The notes beneath the pieces are model-generated. The model ran no database searches. It was not told the DNA's origin and saw only the letters and a program-made list of their open reading frames with translations. DNA of 5,609 bases from Gammaproteobacteria bacterium (GTDB lineage: Bacteria > Pseudomonadota > Gammaproteobacteria > Magnimaribacterales > TMED112): positions 1 to 5,609 of the forward strand of contig NYUL01000067.1 of NCBI GenBank assembly GCA_002684055.1, written 5' to 3'. Shown one piece after another: positions 1 through 5,125 of the stretch (position 1 is its first letter; each line of letters starts with the position of its first letter). The position numbers and the translations under genes were made by a program.

Positions 1-202
1 AAGTGTGGATAAGCATTTTTTAATTCGTTCAACTTTAAATACGTCTCAAACGAAAGAATGGGAAGATGGTAAGACTTATCCTTATTATCCTGTAGAGACT
101 TCATCTGCTTCTCACCCTTTCTATACTGGTAAGCAAAAAATTCTTGATACTGGTGGTAGAGTGCAAAGATTTGAAAAGAAATTTGGTAAGACTGCTAAGT
201 AG
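1..202 (+). CDS. rpmE2: 50S ribosomal protein L31 type B (5' end outside window)
   Basis: This is a component of the large ribosomal subunit, bL31, which bridges to the small-subunit head. The visible frame begins at base 2 and ends at TAG 200-202. It reads SVDKHFLIRST, then a segment with DGKTYPY, then SSASHPFYTGK, DTGGRV and RFEKKFGK. From memory this lines up with E. coli YkgM (SVDEYFKIGST, DGVTYPY, SSKSHPFYTGK), the zinc-independent paralogue. About 17 N-terminal residues are therefore missing beyond the window edge. The GTG at position 5 lies inside the conserved region and is not the real start. Where zinc-type L31 has CxxC-HPF, this protein has SxxS-HPF. It also has about 13 extra residues between RST and HPF, as in type B. 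The C-terminal part (TGKQK, DTGGRV) looks more like ordinary L31. The gene ends 8 bases inside the opposing dut gene. Family is certain; the type B call is strong. Confidence 0.93.
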   Translation, partial: SVDKHFLIRSTLNTSQTKEWEDGKTYPYYPVETSSASHPFYTGKQKILDTGGRVQRFEKKFGKTAK

Positions 203-647
203 TTCCTGTACTACCAAAACCCTTAGCTCCTCGAGCTGTTTCAGTAAACTCACTAACCAATTCTAAATCTACTTGGTTTACTCTAATTACTACTAACTGT
301 GCCACTCTTTCTCCAGCATTTATCATTATGGGGTCTTGTGACCTATTCCATAAAGAAATACTTAGTGGTCCTTGATAGTCTGAATCAATAAGACCAAGGA
401 GGTTGCCACAAACCAACCCTTTTTTTGCTCCTAGCCCTGATCTTGGGATCACAATAGCTGCAAATTCAGGATCTTCTATAAAAATAGATATCCCTGATGG
501 GATTATGGTAGATTCATTTGGTTGAAGAACCAATTCTTCTTCTATACATGCCAATAGATCTAGTCCTGCTGAGCCGCTAGTTTGGTATTTAGGCGTATCG
601 AAATCGGTTCCTATTCTTTGATCGAGAATTTTAAATTTTAGCTTCAT
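195..647 (-). CDS. dut: Deoxyuridine 5'-triphosphate nucleotidohydrolase (dUTPase)
   Basis: This enzyme hydrolyses dUTP to dUMP and pyrophosphate in the cytoplasm. That keeps uracil out of DNA and supplies dUMP for thymidylate synthesis. At 150 residues it is the usual length of trimeric dUTPases. All five family motifs are present in order: SAGLDLLA (26-33), PRSGLG (68-73), GLIDSDYQG (85-93, catalytic Asp88), GERVAQLVV (112-120) and RGAKGFGSTG (139-148). The last is the flexible C-terminal arm, with the Phe that stacks on uracil. The start is ATG at 647-645; no Shine-Dalgarno-like sequence precedes it (ACTCACTC). The stop TAG at 197-195 overlaps the 3' end of the L31 gene by 8 bases, tail to tail. 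It is divergent from rpmB. In many gammaproteobacteria dut follows coaBC (dfp); here it does not. No clear promoter was found for it. Confidence 0.98.
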   Translation of the reverse strand: MKLKFKILDQRIGTDFDTPKYQTSGSAGLDLLACIEEELVLQPNESTIIPSGISIFIEDPEFAAIVIPRSGLGAKKGLVCGNLLGLIDSDYQGPLSISLWNRSQDPIMINAGERVAQLVVIRVNQVDLELVSEFTETARGAKGFGSTGTT

Positions 648-663
648 GAGTGAGTATTAATTA

Positions 664-692
664 TTGCATAAAATCAATTACTATTTTATTAT
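664..692 (+). promoter_or_regulatory. Candidate sigma-70-type promoter for rpmB-maf
   Basis: TTGCAT (664-669) is followed after 17 bases by TATTAT (687-692), close to the -35 and -10 consensus. Transcription would begin around 698-699. That is only about 5 bases before the rpmB ATG at 704, so the message would be almost leaderless, in keeping with the lack of a ribosome-binding motif. The region is very AT-rich, so chance matches are likely. This is an inference from spacing and sequence only. Confidence 0.35.
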
Positions 693-703
693 CATCCGTT
701 CTT

Positions 704-940
704 ATGAGTAACGTGTGTCAAGTAACAGGCAAAAAAGCAATGGTAGGCAATCATGTCTCCCATGCTAAAAACCGTGTGAAAAGATTATTCAAACCAAATT
801 TGCATAAACACAAATTCTGGGTTGAGTCCGAAAACAAATTTGTAACACTAACGCTCTCTGTTAAAGGCATGCGCATAATCGATAAAAATGGTATTGATGC
901 TGTTTTAAAAGATATGAGATCTAAAGGCATTAAAGTTTAA
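704..940 (+). CDS. rpmB: 50S ribosomal protein L28
   Basis: Structural protein of the large ribosomal subunit (bL28). The 78 residues equal the E. coli length and match it closely from memory: MSNVCQVTGKK at the N-terminus, NHVSHAKN (16-23), KPNLHKHKFWVESE (30-43), FVTLTLSVKGMRIIDK (46-61) and a basic C-terminus ending GIKV. The start is fixed at ATG 704 because MSxVCQVTGK is the conserved beginning of the family. An in-frame GTG at 650 would add 18 hydrophobic residues with no counterpart in L28. No Shine-Dalgarno motif lies before 704 (ATCATCCGTTCTT). The usual partner rpmG (L33) does not follow; maf begins 2 bases after the stop. Probably transcribed with maf from the promoter proposed at 664-692. 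Confidence 0.98.
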   Translation: MSNVCQVTGKKAMVGNHVSHAKNRVKRLFKPNLHKHKFWVESENKFVTLTLSVKGMRIIDKNGIDAVLKDMRSKGIKV

Positions 941-942
941 TT

Positions 943-1518
943 TTGCTTCTATTAGCTTCAGCCTCACCAAGACGAACAGAATTACTAGACCTCATGGGTA
1001 TAAAACATCTAGTTGTAGATCAAAGTTTTGATGAAGATTCAGTAGTAGAAAAAGATCCTATTAAGTGTTCCCAAGCTATTGTCGTGGGGAAAAATATTAG
1101 TGCAAGGGAGCAGCTGAAAGATTCAGATAAATCAGAATTTCCTGTATTGACAGCAGATACCTTAGTTTTTACGCCCAATAAAGAAATCGTGGGAAAACCT
1201 GAAGACCACCAACACTCAAGGCAACTTTTAAGAGAGTTTTCAGGCAATACTCACAGTGTTTTCTCAACGGTCATGGTAAGTTATGGCGAAAATTCACTCA
1301 TAGAAACATGTGAAACAAAGGTAACTTTCAAATTAATGTCTGAAGCAGAAATAGAAGAGTATGTTTTATCCGAAGAAGGAGTAGGCAAAGCTGGAGCTTA
1401 TGGAATTCATGGCCCTGCTGGCAAATATATCTCAAATATTATTGGCAGTTATACAAACGTTGTTGGGTTGCCGGTCCATGAGACATATGAACTCCTCAAA
1501 AAAATAAACTTAACTTAA
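943..1518 (+). CDS. maf: Maf family nucleoside triphosphate pyrophosphatase (YhdE-like)
   Basis: Maf/HAM1-fold enzymes hydrolyse non-canonical or pyrimidine nucleoside triphosphates to monophosphates and pyrophosphate. The YhdE branch prefers dTTP/UTP and has been linked to division arrest when overproduced. Visible marks over 191 residues: N-terminal phosphate-binding SASPRR (6-11), ADT with the probable catalytic Asp72, GKP (84-86), KAGAYGIHG (149-157), and INGSY-like IIGSY (166-170) followed by VVGLPVHETYELL (173-185). SPRR and GAYGI place it with YhdE rather than YceF, which has SPWRR. In YhdE the GIQG motif has Gln where this protein has His156. Start: the frame is closed by a stop at 931-933. 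TTG at 943 is the best start, giving the family-typical MLLLASASPRR; ATT at 940 is the only near alternative. The gene sits 2 bases after rpmB and its stop overlaps the opposing ubiH-like gene by 4 bases. Confidence 0.95.
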   Translation: MLLLASASPRRTELLDLMGIKHLVVDQSFDEDSVVEKDPIKCSQAIVVGKNISAREQLKDSDKSEFPVLTADTLVFTPNKEIVGKPEDHQHSRQLLREFSGNTHSVFSTVMVSYGENSLIETCETKVTFKLMSEAEIEEYVLSEEGVGKAGAYGIHGPAGKYISNIIGSYTNVVGLPVHETYELLKKINLT

Positions 1519-2603
1519 TTCTTATTAGCGTAATTAATAATTCTTTGCTTTAACTCTGGAGCTTTGTCTAAAATTTTCATACCTGAATTAAGTATTTTTT
1601 CAGTAACGCTATTAACATTTCCAAATGCCCCAAATAAGCTTTGAATAATCCAAGTCATTTGAAGATTTTTATTATTTCTTTTTTTACTGTATGTCATGAG
1701 GGCTTCTTTTTTGTTCTGTATTAAATCTAAGAGATTTTTTTCAATCTCCATTACATCACCTATACCTAGATTTAAACCCTGTCCAGCCATTGGATGAAAA
1801 GTATTAGCAGCATCACCGCAAAGCAGCACATTGTCCGAGTAAAGCTTTAATGCTCTTGAGTGTTTTAACTCAAACCCTGCACCTAATTTCAAATTAGTTA
1901 AATTAAGATTTATGTTAAATTGCTTATTCATGTCTTGTAAGTCATGCGTTACATTTCCAGTTGAGTTTGTGCAAAAAATAACTGAATAATATTGCTCTTC
2001 ATCATTTAGTGGAAGAAGAGCTAAAGTTCCATTTTTAGTAAAATACTGTTTTGCAATATTATTATGCTCAGCTCTAATACATGTTACGTAAGCTTTCTGA
2101 CCATAAAACCATTCTTCATTCTCAAAATCGCATAGTTCTCGTACTTTTGAGTTTGAACCATCTGTTGCAAAAATAAATTCTGTTTCAAATTCATTTTGAG
2201 TTGTTTCCACTACAACTGTATCTTTAATAGAGATTCCTGTTACTGTCGTATTCCAAAGTATTTCACTTTGAACATTTTTTAGGAGCTTTTCGTGTAGGTT
2301 TGATAGCAATCCTATAGATGTAACTTTTTGATCATCATTTGAATCTAGCACAATACCTAAATCATTCTTATGAAATAGCTCCATTTTTTCTACAGGGGTT
2401 GTCCAATCATTTAGATCTAAACTTTTATCAAGAGTGTTAAGAAATAGAATGGAGTCTTTTGTTAGGGCTACTGTTCTATATGGAATTTTTTTAAATGCAG
2501 AGCTCTGCTCTAATATTTTAAAAGGTACATTATGTTTTTTTAACACATGTCCCAATAGACATCCAACTACCCCTGCACCAGCAATTAAAACAGGTTTAGA
2601 CAT
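1515..2603 (-). CDS. ubiH: FAD-dependent aromatic monooxygenase, UbiH/UbiI family (ubiquinone biosynthesis)
   Basis: Probable flavin hydroxylase of the ubiquinone ring pathway, using O2 and a reduced nicotinamide cofactor, likely in the Ubi complex at or near the membrane. In 362 residues it shows the FAD Rossmann motif GAGVVG (9-14) with Glu32 as ribose ligand (ILEQ), the middle ATDGSNSKVR motif (146-155), and the second FAD motif GDAANTFHPMAGQGLNLGIGD in two parts: GDAANTFHP (263-271) and MAGQGLNLGIGD (272-283). That is the Ubi/VisC hydroxylase signature, with Asn where many members have His after GDAA. It is somewhat shorter than E. coli UbiH (about 392). It follows pepP with a one-base TAATG overlap, as pepP-ubiH does in E. 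coli and Pseudomonas, which favours UbiH over UbiI or UbiF. No second hydroxylase gene follows: the gene ends against maf, tail to tail. The ring position it hydroxylates cannot be read from sequence. Confidence 0.9.
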   Translation of the reverse strand: MSKPVLIAGAGVVGCLLGHVLKKHNVPFKILEQSSAFKKIPYRTVALTKDSILFLNTLDKSLDLNDWTTPVEKMELFHKNDLGIVLDSNDDQKVTSIGLLSNLHEKLLKNVQSEILWNTTVTGISIKDTVVVETTQNEFETEFIFATDGSNSKVRELCDFENEEWFYGQKAYVTCIRAEHNNIAKQYFTKNGTLALLPLNDEEQYYSVIFCTNSTGNVTHDLQDMNKQFNINLNLTNLKLGAGFELKHSRALKLYSDNVLLCGDAANTFHPMAGQGLNLGIGDVMEIEKNLLDLIQNKKEALMTYSKKRNNKNLQMTWIIQSLFGAFGNVNSVTEKILNSGMKILDKAPELKQRIINYANKN

Positions 2604-3901
2604 TATTTACTCATCAATTGCTCAATATCCTCAGCTAGAACTGGGACTTTCGCAGTTAGATTTTCATATCCATCTGAATTAATAAGAATATCATTCTCAA
2701 TTCTCACTCCGATGCCTTTCCATCTCTCATCAACTTCAGCTGAGTCATTGACATAAACGCCAGGCTCTATAGTCATTACCATATTTTCCTTGAAGAGTAA
2801 TTCTTTTCCATCAACTGAATAAGGGCAGTCATCATGAACGTCTAAACCCATCCAGTGCCCAATCTTATGGTAATAAAACTCTCTAAATAATTTATTTTCT
2901 AAAATTTCGTCAAGGCTAGCACTCAAAAGCCCTATATCTTTAAGGCCTTGTGATAATGATTTTTCAGAAATTTTCTGAGGATCTGTGCAGGGATTTCCTA
3001 CTTTAGCTGCATGGCAAGCTGCATCGTGAGCTTCAAGCACAACATCATATATTGCTCTTTGTTCACCACTAAATTTGCCATTAATTGGATAAGTTCTTGT
3101 AATATCAGATGCATACATCCCAAATTCACAACCAGCATCAACCAGTACCAAGTCACCATCATTAATATCTTGATCATTATCAATGTAATGTAAGATACAG
3201 GCTCTTGCACCTCCAGCAATGATAGGCGTATATGAGGGCTCACGAGAACCATTTACCTTAAATTCATTCATATACATTGCTTCAAGATCATATTCAGACA
3301 TACCAACTTTAGCTTGCTGCATGACTGATCTATGTGAAATTGCTGCTATCTCACAAGATTTTCTGATTATGCTAATTTCCGCATCATCTTTTATTAACCT
3401 CATGCTGCCAAGCTGATTTGAAAAGTTTTTAAGATCGATATTCCCCTGGTGCCTCTCCATTTTATTGGCTTTATTAATCCAGGCCGTAACTTTTAAATCA
3501 AATTCTGAACTTTTTCCTACAAGCGAGTTAAATGTTTTATGGCCCCTTATGAGGTTTGGCAGAATCTCATCGATTTGATTGATATCATAAGCCTCGTCAA
3601 ATCCAAACTTTTCTTTTGCAGCTTTAGGCCCCCACATGAAGCCATCCCATTTTTCTAATTCTGGATTTTTCTCTCTACAAAATAAAATTGATCTACCATC
3701 GCTGTGTACTATCAATACGGATTCAGGCTCTTGAAAGCCTGTTAAGTAATAGAAGTTACTGTCTTGTCTGAAAGGAAATGTAGTATCATTATTTCTTAAA
3801 GATAGTTTTGAAGAACTCAGCACAAGAATAGAATCATCTTCCATTCTTTTTGCAGCTTCAGCTCTTCTGGCTATAAATATGTTTACGTTTAAATCTGACA
3901 T
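2603..3901 (-). CDS. pepP: Xaa-Pro aminopeptidase (aminopeptidase P, M24B)
   Basis: Cytoplasmic metallopeptidase that removes the N-terminal residue from peptides with proline in second place. Its 432 residues are close to E. coli PepP (about 441). The N-terminal creatinase-like domain covers about 1-165 (FPFRQDSNFYYLTGF at 42-56). The pita-bread catalytic domain begins about 170. The five metal ligands of the family are all visible: Asp255 (LVLVDAG), Asp266 (YASDITRT), His349 (HKIGHWMGLDVHD), Glu379 (MTIEPG) and Glu402 (VRIEND). The proton-shuttle and substrate histidines are His238 (ILHY) and His356. Start is ATG at 3901-3899, with no ribosome-binding motif. Its stop overlaps the ATG of the ubiH-like gene by one base (TAATG), so the two are probably co-translated. 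Its start lies 11 bases from that of the divergent coiled-coil gene. The ygfB gene often found upstream is absent here. Confidence 0.98.
   Translation of the reverse strand: MSDLNVNIFIARRAEAAKRMEDDSILVLSSSKLSLRNNDTTFPFRQDSNFYYLTGFQEPESVLIVHSDGRSILFCREKNPELEKWDGFMWGPKAAKEKFGFDEAYDINQIDEILPNLIRGHKTFNSLVGKSSEFDLKVTAWINKANKMERHQGNIDLKNFSNQLGSMRLIKDDAEISIIRKSCEIAAISHRSVMQQAKVGMSEYDLEAMYMNEFKVNGSREPSYTPIIAGGARACILHYIDNDQDINDGDLVLVDAGCEFGMYASDITRTYPINGKFSGEQRAIYDVVLEAHDAACHAAKVGNPCTDPQKISEKSLSQGLKDIGLLSASLDEILENKLFREFYYHKIGHWMGLDVHDDCPYSVDGKELLFKENMVMTIEPGVYVNDSAEVDERWKGIGVRIENDILINSDGYENLTAKVPVLAEDIEQLMSK
3849..3877 (+). promoter_or_regulatory. Candidate promoter for the coiled-coil/kinase/DUF1338 operon, inside pepP
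   Basis: TTTGCA (3849-3854), a 17-base spacer and TATAAA (3872-3877) form a reasonable sigma-70-like pair on the plus strand, lying within the first codons of the opposing pepP gene. Transcription would begin near 3884-3885, about 28 bases before ATG 3913. Because only 11 bases separate the two start codons, the promoter must lie inside pepP or further off. Weak evidence: sequence match only, in AT-rich DNA. Confidence 0.3.
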
Positions 3902-3912
3902 AGACGAATATT

Positions 3913-4098
3913 ATGCACGAAAAAATTAAAAAATTATCGGCCTTAGTAGATAAACTTATCGAGCAAAATTTCAAACTTAAAACTGAATCTAAATCATTGA
4001 GAAATAAAATTGAAGAATTACATCGTAAAATAGAAATTCTTCAGTCAGAAAATCAGTCATTAATAATTAAGACATCAGAAAACAAACACAATGAATAA
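3913..4098 (+). CDS. Small coiled-coil protein, ZapB-like / TIGR02449-like
   Basis: A 61-residue, charged, soluble protein that is almost wholly one coiled coil. Hydrophobic heptad positions run unbroken: I5, L8, V12, L15, N19, L22, S26, L29, I33, L36, I40, L43, N47, L50. Asn19 and Asn47 sit in core a positions, as in parallel dimers. The stretch LVDKLIEQN...LKTESKSLR resembles, from memory, the TIGR02449 family, small proteins encoded beside pepP/ubiH and zapA in Pseudomonas-type genomes; the divergent pepP supports this. The C-terminal part conserved in that family (a KNE...RVEAMI-type segment) is not recognisable here. Role unknown; by analogy with ZapB it could bind ZapA/FtsZ-ring components, but no zapA is adjacent. 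Start ATG has no ribosome-binding motif. Its stop lies inside the start of the next gene (ATGAATAA, 8-base overlap), so co-expression with the kinase is likely. Confidence 0.8.
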   Translation: MHEKIKKLSALVDKLIEQNFKLKTESKSLRNKIEELHRKIEILQSENQSLIIKTSENKHNE

Positions 4099-5125
4099 AC
4101 ATTTCTCAGGCACAAAAGAAGTTGCTGATAACTTAGCTTTCGATCTTAGTGCTCTTAATGATTATCTAGGGGATCAATCATCTAATGTGCCAGAGGTTCT
4201 GGATTACAAGCAATTTAAAGGGGGCCAATCTAATCCAACATATCTTCTGACAACTGCAGAAGGCGAATATGTGCTTAGAAGAAAGCCACCAGGCAAATTG
4301 CTTAAGTCTGCTCATGCAGTTGATAGGGAGTACAAGGTGCTGACCGGGCTTAATAATACAAATGTTCCAACTCCAAAAACTTCAATATTATGCGAAGATG
4401 AAAATGTTATTGGAACAGCTTTTTATATTATGGAGTATTGTAAGGGCAATATTTATTGGGATCCTGTTGCTTCAGAAATTGATATCAGCAGAAGAAAAAA
4501 GGTATTCGATCAAATGAACCTTGGTATATCTAGGCTTCATACGCAAAACTATCTTGAAATAGGTCTAGAAGATTATGGAAAACCTGGAAATTATATTGAA
4601 AGACAAGTTTCTAGGTGGACAAAACAATATTTTGACTCAGAAACGGAAGTACTTAAATCCATGCATAACCTCATAGATTGGCTTCCAAAACACACACCAC
4701 CTCAAAAATATACCTCTATAGTTCATGGTGACTATAGACTCGATAATGTTGTATTTTTTGATAATGATGAGATTCAAGCCATGCTTGATTGGGAGCTATC
4801 TACAATTGGGGATCCATTAGCTGATTTTGGCTACCATTGTATGCTTTGGCATGTTGGAGAGATATCAGATGAGGCTGCTGGATCATTGGGTATACATAGT
4901 GAAAAAGAATATGTGGATTTGTACCTATCTCGAACAAAAATGCAATTAGAGAGTGAATGGGATTTTTATATAATTTTCTCACTCTTTAAGGCTGCCGGCA
5001 TTTGCCAAGGAATTCTTGGTAGAGTTAGGGATGGCACAGCAGCAAGTGACTTTGCAGTAGAAATGGGTAAAAGAGCAAAGATTTATGCAAATTTAGGATG
5101 GGAGAAAGCACAAAAAATATCATGA
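4091..5125 (+). CDS. APH-fold phosphotransferase, ACAD10/ACAD11 N-terminal-like (LvaA-type family)
   Basis: Kinase-fold enzyme of the aminoglycoside phosphotransferase superfamily, in the branch homologous to the kinase domain of animal ACAD10/11 and to bacterial LvaA. Characterised members phosphorylate the 4-hydroxyl of 4-hydroxyacyl-CoA so that a partner acyl-CoA dehydrogenase can eliminate it; that substrate is inference here. Visible in 344 residues: nucleotide loop FKGGQSNPTYLL (42-53), YVLRRKPPGKLL (60-71, Lys/Arg for ATP), conserved Glu80 (VDREYKVL), hinge YIMEYCKG (112-119), catalytic loop HGDYRLDN (212-219; Asp214, Asn219) and metal site LDWELSTIGDPLADFGY (232-248; Asp233). The N- and C-lobes are complete and the length is normal for a stand-alone member. 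No acyl-CoA dehydrogenase is seen in the window. The gene overlaps the coiled-coil gene by 8 bases and the DUF1338 gene by 4 (ATGA). It is not an antibiotic-resistance gene by these motifs. Confidence 0.92.
   Translation: MNKHFSGTKEVADNLAFDLSALNDYLGDQSSNVPEVLDYKQFKGGQSNPTYLLTTAEGEYVLRRKPPGKLLKSAHAVDREYKVLTGLNNTNVPTPKTSILCEDENVIGTAFYIMEYCKGNIYWDPVASEIDISRRKKVFDQMNLGISRLHTQNYLEIGLEDYGKPGNYIERQVSRWTKQYFDSETEVLKSMHNLIDWLPKHTPPQKYTSIVHGDYRLDNVVFFDNDEIQAMLDWELSTIGDPLADFGYHCMLWHVGEISDEAAGSLGIHSEKEYVDLYLSRTKMQLESEWDFYIIFSLFKAAGICQGILGRVRDGTAASDFAVEMGKRAKIYANLGWEKAQKIS

Noticed and set aside
5..7. GTG at 5 as the start of the L31 gene
   Set aside because: It falls inside the conserved SVDxxF segment that in YkgM is about 18 residues from the start; the frame is open to the window edge, so the true start is outside.
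199..238. Two small hairpins (GTAGT/ACTAC at 199-214; AGCTC/GAGCT at 225-237) as an L31 terminator
   Set aside because: The stems are only 5 bp and the second is followed by just three T bases. Both overlap conserved dut codons, so they are most likely chance.
650..703. In-frame GTG at 650 that would extend L28 by 18 hydrophobic residues like a signal peptide
   Set aside because: L28 is a cytoplasmic ribosomal protein whose conserved N-terminus begins at the ATG at 704. The extension would cover the likely promoter and has no family counterpart.
1020..1247. A 75-codon open frame on the minus strand inside maf
   Set aside because: It lies opposite conserved Maf motifs, has no recognisable protein features, and is a by-product of the coding strand.
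2998..3252. Open frames on both strands inside pepP, around the metal-ligand region
   Set aside because: They sit across conserved PepP catalytic motifs and translate to low-complexity hydrophobic sequence typical of shifted frames.
4091..5125. Aminoglycoside resistance gene
   Set aside because: The APH fold is present, but motifs such as FKGGQSNPTYLL, RRKPPGKLL and DWELSTIGDPLADF belong to the ACAD10/11-type metabolic branch, and the setting is a housekeeping operon.
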